Shown here in pieces: positions 47,101 to 54,715 of a stretch of DNA of 64,000 nucleotides (the first letter of the stretch is position 1; each line of letters opens with the position of its first letter). Under the pieces are notes generated by a model. It was not told the origin of the DNA. It ran no database searches and saw only the letters and a program-made list of their open reading frames with translations. Where the stretch lies: the NCBI GenBank assembly GCA_029215795.1, contig JARDYH010000001.1:295870654-295934653 (forward strand). Direction: 5' to 3'. Origin of the DNA: Anniella stebbinsi. Its lineage: Eukaryota; Chordata; Lepidosauria; Squamata; Anniellidae. The translations under genes and the position numbers were made by a program.

Positions 47101-47836
47101 TCACTTGCTGGCTTTTCTGCTGAGAAGGGTAGCAAATGCCACTTACAGTTGTTTGTTTGTGATGTCATTTGTTTGCAGTGCATGCTTGCCGCTTCTGTCT
47201 TGCACCAATTGAACAAATATCATGAAGTTATTTGTGCGGAGGGCCTCTGCATGATCAAATACCCTGCGTTTCGTCATTTATTATTTCTCTATTTGCAGCA
47301 TTGTTTCCCTGAGCTTTTAGCCAAAAAGGGCGCCCAGGCAGTGTACAAGATAAAATCTGCGTAAATTCATAGGAACTTATAAGCTCTTATACCACATTAA
47401 AATATTCCACAGTGATTTCAACACATGGGAAAGTTGATGCGGGGTACTCAGGTCCAGCAGGCGTGATCCTGCTTTCTGTGCTCTGTCCATGAATTCATAT
47501 CTATGTAGCACACGAATTGGGCCTTTAGGTTGGAGAATGCAGTGGTGATCATTGATCACATGACTTGTGATAAGTAGTTTGCCTGTAACTGTCTAAGGAT
47601 ATATTTGGCCATACATCTGCCTCCCTCCCTCTCTTTCTCTATTTTCTAAAGAGATTTCCCCTTTTCTTGAACTTCCTTAGGATTGTTTACGAGCCTGCCA
47701 AGAACAGATTGAATCCCTCCTCGAATCTAGTCTACGCCAGGCCCAGCAGCACAACATATCTTCAGAAACAAAGACTGTTGAAGATGAAGCTGATCTTTCC
47801 TGCACACCCACTGATGTTAGAGATGTGAATATTTAA
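24422..47836 (+). CDS. CCND1: Cyclin D1, complete five-exon CDS
   Basis: Cyclin D1 is the regulatory subunit of CDK4/CDK6; it drives RB phosphorylation and G1 progression in the nucleus. The CDS joins 24422-24619, 26200-26415, 27398-27557, 34229-34377 and 47681-47836 (879 nt, 292 aa; human has 295). Exon lengths 198, 216, 160 and 149 nt match my recollection of human CCND1. Visible landmarks: RB-binding LxCxE (LLCCE, residues 5-9); MRKIVATWM hydrophobic patch at 56-64; the N-terminal cyclin box across exons 1-3 with Lys112 (ASKMKE), needed for CDK binding; a C-terminal cyclin fold in exons 3-5; a C-terminal tail with CTPTDVRD, whose Thr283 corresponds to human Thr286, the GSK3beta/FBXO export and degradation site. 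The start ATG has G at -3 and +4, and no ATG lies between the likely TSS and it. Differences from human: Gln29 instead of Arg29, and an acidic tail cut to VEDEAD. CCND2 and CCND3 are excluded by the exon 1 and tail sequences. Confidence 0.98.
24620..26199 (+). other. CCND1: CCND1 intron 1 (1.58 kb)
   Basis: CpG-containing, GC-richer than later introns, with poly-C/poly-G runs (24770, 24907, 25338) but no recognisable transposon. It ends in a CT-rich tract (26143-26199). No coding sequence is seen. Confidence 0.9.
26200..26415 (+). CDS. CCND1: CCND1 coding exon 2 (residues 67-138)
   Basis: Starts after a long pyrimidine tract ending TTTTGCAG and ends at CTG|GTAATT. It encodes [20 protein letters not shown] through NSIRPNELL, the core of the N-terminal cyclin box including Lys112. 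The exon is 216 nt, phase 0 at both ends. Small changes from human include Tyr88 and Phe91 in RYLSFEP and Asn135 in RPNE. Confidence 0.98.
26416..27397 (+). other. CCND1: CCND1 intron 2 (0.98 kb)
   Basis: Contains one short fold-back relic at about 26715-26810 (GGGAGTAAGTCCCATTGAAC) and otherwise unclassified sequence. Confidence 0.9.
27398..27557 (+). CDS. CCND1: CCND1 coding exon 3 (residues 139-192, split codon)
   Basis: The acceptor is CTGATGCAG|CAAATG and the donor ACAG|GTATGA. It encodes [20 protein letters not shown] through QTFVALCAT plus the first base of the Asp192 codon, the junction between the two cyclin folds. Length is 160 nt. The loop [10 protein letters not shown] differs from the human PEAEENKQ. 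Confidence 0.98.
31319..31349. repeat. (CT)n microsatellite in intron 3
   Basis: Uninterrupted CT run. Confidence 0.95.
31562..31588. repeat. (GT)n microsatellite in intron 3
   Basis: Uninterrupted GT run. Confidence 0.95.
31738..31882. mobile_element. Fold-back MITE, GCCCTCCAGATGT family (intron 3)
   Basis: CTTATCCAATCTGGTGTCCT, TTTTGGACTTCAACTCCCAT, CCAACATGGCCAATTACCAG, then GGAGCTGTAGTCCAAAATAT and CTAGCTTGGGGAAGGCTGTC. A full-length copy. Confidence 0.8.
32094..32200 (+). mobile_element. LINE 3' tail and (ATT)n (intron 3)
   Basis: TTATCTATTTTATGATCTTT, then TTGTTGTTCCCCGTCTCGAT and GGGAGAGGCGGGTTAGAAAT: the 3' terminus of the family seen at 8.6-9.1 kb, followed by an ATT run. Confidence 0.8.
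33178..33305. mobile_element. Fold-back MITE, GCCCTCCAGATGT family (intron 3)
   Basis: GGATGTTTTGGCTGGCAACT, CAGCATAGCCAATGGTGAAG, then AAACATCTGGAGGGCCGCAG and GTTGCCCAACCC. Confidence 0.75.
33908..34047. mobile_element. Fold-back MITE, GCCCTCCAGATGT family (intron 3)
   Basis: TAGCCTTCCCCAAGTTAGTG, TATTGGACGGCAACTCCCAT, then GATGGGACTTTCAGTCCAAC and CCAGATAAGGAAAGACT; it ends 180 bases before exon 4. Confidence 0.75.
34229..34377 (+). CDS. CCND1: CCND1 coding exon 4 (residues 192-241)
   Basis: The acceptor is TTTCCCACAG|ATG and the donor CCCG|GTAAGT, a near-consensus site. It encodes [20 protein letters not shown] through KVIKCDP, most of the C-terminal cyclin fold. Length is 149 nt. Reading on into intron 4 gives Val-Ser-Asp-Ser and then TGA. 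Confidence 0.98.
35577..36042. mobile_element. Fold-back DNA element in intron 4
   Basis: Inverted ends GACCTGGTTTGCACATAACA and GGCCTGATTCATACATAATG (right end, reverse complement), with further ATGG..TTTA blocks repeated in both orientations inside (CATGGTTTGTTTTCTC, CTATGGTTTATTTGCACA). Not identified to family. Confidence 0.65.
36480..36810 (-). mobile_element. L2-like LINE 3' fragment (intron 4)
   Basis: The minus strand recalls the RT tail, with the equivalent of FSAAAPR-W---LP near 36765-36800, and a degraded tail with CACCTTGGGGTCCCTTTTCT. Diverged and interrupted. Confidence 0.5.
37196..37464 (+). mobile_element. hAT-like MITE in intron 4
   Basis: A 269-bp element with ends CAAGGCAGTTGAACTTC and CAGGGCTGTTTAACCTC (reverse complement of the right end). 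Flanked by CTCTAGAG and TCCTAGAG, a near-identical 8-bp duplication. Same family as 16939-17225. Confidence 0.8.
37630..37752. mobile_element. Fold-back MITE, GCCCTCCAGATGT family (intron 4)
   Basis: CAACCTGGTGCCCTCCAGAT and GTTTTGGACTACAACTCCCA against GATGGGACTTGTAGTCCAAA and ACATCTGAGAGG. The arms are well matched and the centre short. Confidence 0.8.
38255..39235 (+). mobile_element. L2-like LINE, RT C-terminal third (intron 4)
   Basis: Broken frames read [10 protein letters not shown] (RT core), then [56 protein letters not shown] and ERAFSVVTP, then a 3' tail with ACCCAGAGAGCTTTAGCTAT. Several stops and frameshifts; inactive. In the sense orientation relative to CCND1. Confidence 0.85.
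39424..39660 (-). mobile_element. Sauria-type SINE (intron 4)
   Basis: The minus strand has CCAGTGTGGTGTAGTGGCTA (A box), GGTTTCAAGTTCCC (B-box region), GTGACTTTGGGCTAGCCACA and TTGTGAGGATAAAATGGGGA, and ends near GATATAAATGTAATGA. Confidence 0.85.
40131..40256. mobile_element. Fold-back MITE, GCCCTCCAGATGT-like (intron 4)
   Basis: GATGGGCAGGAGATAGATCT and GACCTTCTGCCCATCCCTG ends; arms AGTTTAACTCCCAGCATTCC and ATGGGAGTTGAAGTCCAGAA. The termini differ from the main family (GATGGGCAGAAGG), so it may be a subfamily. Confidence 0.65.
42330..43110 (+). mobile_element. L2-like LINE, RT C-terminal part (intron 4)
   Basis: Fragments read [20 protein letters not shown] and [14 protein letters not shown], the conserved end of the L2-clade RT, with a 3' end GAGAAAGCGGTGTATAAATC and AATAATAAATACGTAATAAT. 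Frameshifted, inactive; a different subfamily tail from the 38-kb copy. Confidence 0.8.
43890..44345. repeat. Degenerate tandem array (about 5 units of 80-120 bp) in intron 4
   Basis: Anchor words recur: TTGAAGCTGAGAAGG (43901), CAAGCTTGGAACC (44008), TAAGCTTGAAAGG (44130), CAAGCTTGGGAGG (44248), TTGAAGCTGGGAAGG (44326), with AGCACTTCCGAAGC- and CTTTGGAAGTGC-type words between them. A (GT)n at about 44075-44105 lies inside. Confidence 0.55.
47681..47836 (+). CDS. CCND1: CCND1 coding exon 5 (residues 242-292) and stop
   Basis: The acceptor is CTTCCTTAG|GATTGT. It encodes [20 protein letters not shown], then [18 protein letters not shown] and [13 protein letters not shown], and stops at TAA 47834-47836. 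The phosphodegron Thr283-Pro284 is intact. The glutamate run that precedes it in mammals is reduced to a few acidic residues. Confidence 0.98.
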   Translation, partial: DCLRACQEQIESLLESSLRQAQQHNISSETKTVEDEADLSCTPTDVRDVNI

Positions 47837-48060
47837 GGAGAACTTCAGCGATTGGTTCTGCTTGGTGCAACTCCTAGCAAACAATGAAAGGGCATCTGAG
47901 AAGGAATTGGAATCAGGATCTTCTCCCCCCAAGAAACCTTTTCTCCAGGACTTTTTATACCAGAAGGGAAAATGTCATTCTTTTCTTCACTATTCCTTCC
48001 TTCCCTTTGTGACTTTTTAACAGACAACCTACCCCTAATCCTCCCAACTGTCTTAAACAG

Positions 48061-48066
48061 AATAAA
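48061..48066 (+). terminator. CCND1: Possible proximal poly(A) signal AATAAA
   Basis: A canonical hexamer 225 bases after the stop codon. Use would remove nearly all ATTTA and TGCTGCTA sites. A short cyclin D1 mRNA is known in mammals; here only the hexamer is seen. Confidence 0.4.
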
Positions 48067-48192
48067 AATAGTATTTGCATGATCTCCAGGGGTTCGCGCT
48101 ACAAAAATAGAAGATTTTATACAATAATAATCAACTAGATTTTTTTTATATATTAAAGTGTTTTTGTCTGTATGTTGTAAGAATAGGCATTA

Positions 48193-48223
<31 letters not shown>

Positions 48224-49827
48224 TCCAGGGGAGCTATTAGATTTGATTCTTGCATATTAAAAAAGCCAACCATTTTTAAAGTAGAAGAGGGTGTTTTTTT
48301 TAGATAGATTATATGTGTTTTGGGTGTGTGTTGTTGTTTTTCCTTTAAAAAGCATAGCTTTAATGCAGTTCTAGGCTTTTCTGTATCTTGCTTGCTTATG
48401 CATTTAGTCACTTTATAAGTCATCTGTAAATGTTTATTTTATCCCCTTAGGTTTTTATCCTCTTCACCTTATAAATGGTTAATGTAACCTTTACGTTAGT
48501 ATATGTTAGCGTACAGCATTATTATATGTTAATCTTCTGTGCCTGTGGATTGCCTGTGCCTAAGGCTTCTAGGGTTCCAGCTTAGCATGGCCAGGGAAAG
48601 GCCCAACATACAGTTCCACCAATAAAAAGAAATTGCAATAGTGACATAATATATTTTTGTAACCTTCCTATTTTTGTAGTTACCCGTGTATACAAAAAAC
48701 AAACAAAACATGCTAGTTTTTACCTAAAAGATACACAGCCTAATTATGTCCAGGTTGAATCCACAGCTTATCTTTTTTAAAAAATTGTTTAATACCATTC
48801 CATTTCAAAGCACTTTCAGTTCATTAGGTATAGGAAATACTTCCTTTTTTGTGTGTGGGAATTTTTTTTCTTCAAATGGAATGGTTTGGAAAGTATATAT
48901 ATAAATATATAAATATATATATATATATAAAGTGCTTGTGTGCAAACTTGGAATTGCAAGGCAAGTGCATTTAACTATGGTGTTGAGGAAAGGTGTGGGG
49001 TTTTTTTTTCTGAAGGTTGTGTTCCAGTCAGAGAAATTGCATTCACAAAATTGCCAGGATATCTTCCGAACCTTTTCAATAGAAAAGATGTTTAGAAATC
49101 TTTTGGTGCCAATTCATTTTTTAAAAATATAAATTTAGGGGCCTGAAAGGTTTACCTATAGGACACACATTTTGATAATTGTCTCTAGATATTGTACAAC
49201 TGAAGGCTTTTAAACACTAAAATATATAATTTATAGTTAAGGCTAAAAAGAATATTTATTACAGAGGATGTTCAGACGGCCAGTATAATTTGTAAAATAA
49301 ATCACCCCATTTGATTCTGAGAAAACAAAAAAAGATCTTTCTGCCCTTGATGTTGCAGTCTTACTAAGAAACGAGTACATTTCAAGTTCGCTATATTTGG
49401 CCCAGATATTTTCAAAATAACATTAACCACGAGGAAGCACCATAGTTAAAACATGTAGAATTGGTGTACTTGAAAAAAAAGTTCTTAATCCAATGTATTT
49501 CCCCTCCCCACCGTTTTTTTAAAAAAATTAGCTACAAATAGAAAATTTGCACATCTTGGCTACGTATCTTTTTTATTATTATTGTAGAAAGTAGCTGAAG
49601 GGACGTGGACATAGCTGTTGAAGTTGATGCTTGAGGAGAATGTGATGGCAAAATGTATGTGAGAAACTGCCGCTAAGGTGTTGATTGTAAAAAAAAAAAG
49701 TTTTAAAAAGGAAAAAAAAAAAGGAGCGGATGCTCCCATTTTTTTTATTGAGCTGCTATGGATAAATTCCCAGCATGAGATGATAAAAAAATTAACATTG
49801 CTTTTCTGTATCTTTGTCATTGTGTTT

Positions 49828-49835
49828 TGCTGCTA
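49828..49835 (+). promoter_or_regulatory. CCND1: miR-15/16-type 8-mer TGCTGCTA
   Basis: An exact 8-mer complement of the miR-15/16 seed, with A opposite position 1. Cyclin D1 is an established miR-15/16 target. A 7-base GCTGCTA lies nearby at about 49753. Confidence 0.55.
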
Positions 49836-50552
49836 TTTTGTGGTCATTTTTTTTGTTTATACAATGTCATATACTGCCATGTTATAGGTTTTAAATTTTC
49901 TCATAGAAAATTATATTATTGACAACAATTTTTTTGGGTAGATATTTTTTTTTATGTGATCAATTTTACTTAATGTGATTACTGCTCTATTCCAAAAAAG
50001 GTTCCTGTTTCACAATACCTCATACTTCAGTTAACCGTGTTTAGATCAGGTTTTAACGTTCGTTCACAATGCCTCATAGTTCTACTGCAAGCTGAAATGC
50101 ATTGGACATTATTCTGAATGGGTCTCGCGATTTGCGACTAGTTTTTGCTCATTTTAAAACAGCAGACATTTCAGAAGATGGAGTAATGTCAGGTTCTTTT
50201 GTTATGTGTTTTTATAAAGTGGATTTCTTTTTCTGATCTGGGGTTTATTATCATAGTAGTTTTAAGCTGTGTTATTAGCCACATTTGATATATGAAAGGT
50301 GCATTATAATATAACTTGTATATGCCCTTTGATGTTTTCCATCAATGGGGAATCATCATGCGGTATGATAGGTTATCTTCTGGAATTTTAAGTATTTTGT
50401 GTGTTTAATCTGTTATGTTATATTAGGGTTTTTGTTGATGTTAATTATAGCATAATGCTAATTTAAAAAAACAAAAAACACAACAATCTGTAAATCTCGT
50501 AAGTAAGCCAGCTAACAGAGTTGTATGGTGAAAAATAATCTAGTTGCCTGTA

Positions 50553-50560
50553 TGCTGCTA
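50553..50560 (+). promoter_or_regulatory. CCND1: miR-15/16-type 8-mer TGCTGCTA (second)
   Basis: A second exact 8-mer, about 725 bases after the first, inside the inferred 3' UTR in AT-rich context. Confidence 0.55.
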
Positions 50561-51142
50561 AACCAAAACAGAATTAGAAACTTCATTTTGAGGACAAATG
50601 CAGTTAAGATCTTACCTAAGCTTATTGAAATGAAAAAGACAACCACCTCGTAATGCTACTAGCAGTCGCCTGACCCAGGAGGACCGGAGACATTCTGTCC
50701 AAATTTCAGGAACATTTCTTACTGCTTACCTCATAGACACTTCTGTTTGTGGCATCTCTGTGTCTCTGAACCAAACAAGATTATTGAGTTACTGGTTGTT
50801 GGTTATGTGTTTCACTGAGCAGCGGCAGTGTGTATTGCAAATTTTAAAAGGCCAAATGCTTATAAGCGGGTTCATGTGCCAACAGAGATGCTTTATTTGT
50901 CACATTGTTATAACGATCGATAGAAAGCAAAGAGAAAGCAAAGCAATTCAGATTTGTACATCCATATATATATATATATTATACACACACATATGTATGT
51001 ATATGTGTGTGTATGTGTGTGTGTGTACATATATGTATTGGCATCACTGGTCTGAAATGCACATTGTCACCAACAGACCTGTAACAGATAAGTTTCCAGC
51101 AAATGAAAAGGAAAAAAAAATGACCTCCCCTAAAAGTCTAGA

Positions 51143-51148
51143 AATAAA
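51143..51148 (+). terminator. CCND1: Probable distal poly(A) signal AATAAA
   Basis: AATAAA is followed within 30 bases by the GT-rich run TCTGTGTTGTTTTTGTTC, the usual cleavage context. Cleavage probably falls about 51160-51175. The resulting UTR length fits the mammalian long form. Confidence 0.75.
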
Positions 51149-51519
51149 TTTGTCAAACCCAATGCTTGCATTCTGTGTTGTTTTTGTTCAAACTTAAGAG
51201 ATCAGTGAACCACAAATCTGGCAATCTTCAGTGCATAAGTGATTGTCCCTTATTTCTAGTAGGATTCAGGAATGAGTAGCATTCAAATGTCACTTTAGTC
51301 CATGCACAGTAGCTTATTTTAGGAATAGTCCACTACGCCTTGTTACACTACAAGGCTAATAAATTGCTTTGCATAGTTTATCAATCTACAATACCTTATC
51401 TGGTCCTACCCCCTGTCTCACTGCAATCCTCCCGGCCAAAGAGTGGTGCTATTTTTGCCCATTCATAATATCACAGCAGGAGCTGCAAGGAGCAGTAAAT
51501 CACTAGGAGGAGTAAAAGA

Positions 51520-51800
51520 CCAGGTGCACCAAAAAGGCGTGGCACTAATAAACCCTAGGAGAGTTGCAGGATCAGGGACCTAACTTCAGAGGAAGCCTGC
51601 CCTAGTTGGGAGGTACCTGATGCACCTTCAAAACCCTGTGCACCTACACCCAGAGGGAGGGAATCCCAAGTGCATCAAAAGGGATGGCACTAATAAATCC
51701 TTGGACAGTTGCAGGATCAGGTCCGAACTTCATTCCTAGCCTCCCCTTGTCAGAAGGCAACTGATGGCCCCTCAAAACCCTGTGCCTCCTGCCTCTTGTG
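51520..51800. repeat. Tandem duplication, two units of about 146 bp
   Basis: Unit 1 CAGGTGCACCAAAAAGG, GTGGCACTAATAAACCC, GAGTTGCAGGATCAGG, CAAAACCCTGTGCACCT; unit 2 CAAGTGCATCAAAAGGG, ATGGCACTAATAAATCC, CAGTTGCAGGATCAGG, CAAAACCCTGTGCCTCC. Units are about 80% alike by eye. Confidence 0.8.
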
Positions 51801-52049
51801 CACAATAGCAATGGGGCTATTTTTTCCTCTTACTTTACACTATATTGACATAATGCTCTAGTGCCATGTCAAGGAACTGCTGTTTCTCCCATTTGTTATT
51901 GCACAGTTGCACACTTTAGCAATTGCCCTAGAGGCAGTGAAAGAACTTTTAACACTACAGCACTTTAGCGCTATGTCGGGAAGCTGCTTTTTGATATTTC
52001 TGTTAGTCACATGGCAACAATGTGAACTCTTCTTGCATGACTTTAGGTG
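51801..52049. other. Intergenic, nothing recognised
   Basis: Unclassified AT-rich sequence. Confidence 0.5.
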
Positions 52050-52205
52050 AGCAATTTAACCCACGATAACCCAAGGTGAGTTAAATAACCCCTAGTGCAG
52101 ACTGGGTTATTTCAGGGAAATAAACCACCATGGATTAAAACATTCCCGACAGATGGCATGATAATCCATGATGGGTTATTTAACTCATCGTGGGTTATTG
52201 TGTCA
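52050..52205. mobile_element. Fold-back MITE with TAACCC arms
   Basis: The left arm TTTAACCCACGATAACCCAA, then GGTGAGTTAAATAACCC, pairs with the right arm GGGTTATTTAACTCATCGTG, then GGTTATTGTG. Short internal spacer, no coding sequence. Confidence 0.75.
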
Positions 52206-52351
52206 TCTGAACACAGTGTATTGTCTCTTCTATAAAGACAAAAATAACTTGTGATGAGAAAGTTTAAAAATTAACTCTTCCACTTTACCAAAGTCCATTA
52301 ACACAAATGAGAATTCTGCAAAGCTCCTGTGTGGTTTATCTTTCATAATAT

Positions 52352-52525
52352 TTAGGGACATAGGAAGGCACTTTAGAGTCAGATTACTGGACTACCTAGG
52401 TCAGAATTGTAGACACGATTGGTAGCAGCTCTCCAGGGTTTCAAAGAGGAATATTTCCAGCCTTCTATGGAGTTTTCATGTATTGGCCCCAGGACCTGAA
52501 TGCAGAGCATAGAATGCAGAGTTAT
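52352..52525 (-). mobile_element. tRNA-derived SINE, degraded
   Basis: Read on +: ACATAGGAAGGCACTTTAGA, GTCAGATTACTGGACTACCT, GGTAGCAGCTCTCCAGGGTT, as in the copies at 16.9 and 63.1 kb. The tRNA-like head is largely lost. Confidence 0.65.
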
Positions 52526-53816
52526 GTCCCTTCCCATTGCATGCAGCAGACATTACTAGTTGATTGGTCTACCATTCAGACAGAAGACATTTTGCTAACC
52601 ATACAGTAGCAAAGTACATGAACATGGGAATATAATGGAACTGAGCAGGGATTAAAGTATGGTATAAGAGTACTTCAGAAAGAGATGGCCACCCCTGAAC
52701 TGCATGTGCCTTCAGGTTTCTTTTTCAATTAGCAGGCTTAAGCGAGCGGTGACAGAATGATAAGCAAGAGCCAAAGTTGTGAAGCAACCGGTCAATCACT
52801 CCTGGGTGCTGGGTACTTCTCAAGTTATGGCTTTCTTTCATCTGCTACTTCAATAATATTCTCTCTTGTGATTGATTTTGATAGTTACACCATATCCTGA
52901 TAAGTTAATCCAGTGTTAGCTCCGCATTTTGGGAGGTGGGGCTCTGAAAAGGCCCACATCCTTTTCCCCACTGTTACTGCTGCAAAGTCCCTGGCCCTTT
53001 CCTTCTGGGCCCAATCCACCCAATTGCCCAGAGGAAGAGCAGAAGGCAAACAGAATATGCGGCTCCATCTCTTCATGCTTGCTTCTGCTTGAGTGCACAA
53101 AGAGGGCAGCTCAGTGTGCAGTAACAGTAAGGAAGAGGTTCCGGGAGGTGTGGTAGTGTGCTTTCTGCAAGAGCATGGGCCTCAGCAGGTGCCCAGCAGT
53201 ACCAACCTCTGACACTGTCCCTGTTTACCATCCCCAGCCTACTGCAAAAAGAACTTGGCAAGTTGTATTTGGACCCAGGCCACCCAGTGAACATAAAGTT
53301 TGAGCAGGGATTTGAACATAAGTCTCCCTTGTCCAAACCCAACAGAACTGAATGGTAAGGCATTCAAAATCACATATGCAAGAAATCAGTTCTCTGTGGT
53401 GTATCTGCAGGCTCTCATTTGGGTTCTAGCTGCACAGGCTATGTTCATAACTTTTTAGACCTTAAGTCAAAGGGTTTCGCATGTTTGAGCATAGTCCAAG
53501 GTACGAAACAAGCAGTTTCCTGCTCAGCTCTCTCTTGTGATGCCCAAATGAAAAACAGTGTGGTCTGGTGCTATAGTGGGTAGATTGGAAAAGCTGGGCA
53601 AGCGCTAGTGATAGGCTCTGCTTCTTTCCTTCTCTCTGGAAAAGCAGGAAAGCTGTCTGTGGCATCACAACCCCTTTTTCCTTTTCAAAGGGTATTTTAA
53701 ACGTGTGTGGGTGTGTGAACCTTCAGCAACAAATAAGACCAAGCCAGGCGTGGTTTTAAAATAACAAAACAAAATTTAAACTTTATAAGGAAAAAGATAT
53801 ACTAATACACATGGTG

Positions 53817-53902
53817 TTAAATCAATCAATCAATCAATCAATCAATCTACCTACCTACCTATCTACCTACCTACCTACCTACCTACCTACCTACCTACCT
53901 AT
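53817..53902. repeat. (AATC)n then (CTAC)n microsatellite
   Basis: Two tetranucleotide tracts in succession. Confidence 0.95.
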
Positions 53903-54027
53903 CTCCACCTCCCAGGGAACACTACCCCCACCTCCCACACATCTATAGTCCAGATTCCCTAATCCTACCCCACTGAAAGCTAGTCCTTCTCTACCTCACA
54001 AAGCAAACCCAGTTACAGTTACACTCT

Positions 54028-54254
54028 GGCTGAATTCGGATGACACATTAAGCAACTGGGGGGTGGGGGAACAATCGTCAATTGTATTGACTATCATGTC
54101 GTCCGAATGCTGCCATAGTCAACTCAGCGCTGATCCTTATCCACACCATGGTTGATTATTTATTACCATGTTGTGTGGGGAGTACCCCCTAGATGAACAA
54201 TTGTAAAGTTGTTTATTACCCCACCATTGACTATCGTGTTTTCCGAATTCAGCC
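54028..54254. mobile_element. MITE with GGCTGAATTCGGA ends
   Basis: Inverted termini GGCTGAATTCGGATGACAC and GGCTGAATTCGGAAAACAC. Inner words CATTGACTATCGTG and ATTGACTATCATG recur in inverted or direct form. 227 bp, no coding sequence. Confidence 0.8.
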
Positions 54255-54604
54255 ATTCTCTCACTCTCAGCTGAAATGAAAACAGCCAATCAGATGACAC
54301 TATTCAAACAGCTCAACATTCTAACTCCCCACTCCCACCTACTTACCATTACCTGTAACAGAAAGGATTAGTTAAATTAGCAAATCAAGCCCACAACCGA
54401 ACACTCATGTATACAAACAACAAAATAAAATACCATTTCATCACACTGTCGTACTTCCAATACTATACAGAACTCAACAGTAAATTGTCAGTGCATCCAG
54501 ATACTGATCTTTCATGTAGCAAAATATGTACATATTCTGGCAAATGTGATTTTAAACTTAGGTGAGAAGCAATCATTCACCAGTTTGAAATAAGTAGATG
54601 TCTT

Positions 54605-54715
54605 TACAGTCTAGAAACCTTAAAAGGTTTAATGTTTTAATCTTTTGTAAACCGCCCAGAAAGCTTCGGATATGGGGTGTTATAGAAATGTAATGTAATA
54701 AATAAATAATAAAAA
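54605..54715 (+). mobile_element. L2-like LINE 3' tail
   Basis: TTTTGTAAACCGCCCAGAAA, GCTTCGGATATGGGGTGTTA, then AATGTAATAAATAAATAATA. Tail only. Confidence 0.75.

Larger units (their letters stand above)
34378..47680 (+). other. CCND1: CCND1 intron 4 (13.3 kb)
   Basis: Much longer than the few kilobases of the human intron as I recall it. The excess is partly explained by two L2-like LINE fragments, a Sauria SINE, several fold-back elements and a degenerate tandem array (listed separately). The stretch 44.4-47.6 kb has no repeat that I recognise apart from an (AAC)n at about 46571-46590 and a poly-C at 45115-45127, and could hold conserved non-coding sequence. Confidence 0.85.
47837..51172 (+). 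other. CCND1: CCND1 3' UTR (about 3.3 kb)
   Basis: AT-rich sequence after the stop with no credible ORF and no recognised transposon. Its length is close to the roughly 3.2 kb human CCND1 3' UTR. It contains ATTTA pentamers (48402, 48969, 49229, 49254), two TGCTGCTA 8-mers, a CA run at 48192-48220, a TA run at about 48896-48929 and mixed TA/TG repeats at about 50964-51032. ATTTA elements and miR-15/16-type sites are established controls of cyclin D1 mRNA stability; their use here is inferred. A proximal poly(A) signal at 48061 could give a short form. Confidence 0.85.

Noticed and set aside
47149..47364. Possible extra exon before exon 5 (71-codon frame)
   Set aside because: No cyclin similarity, and human-like exon structure is complete without it; could be conserved non-coding DNA but nothing shows this.
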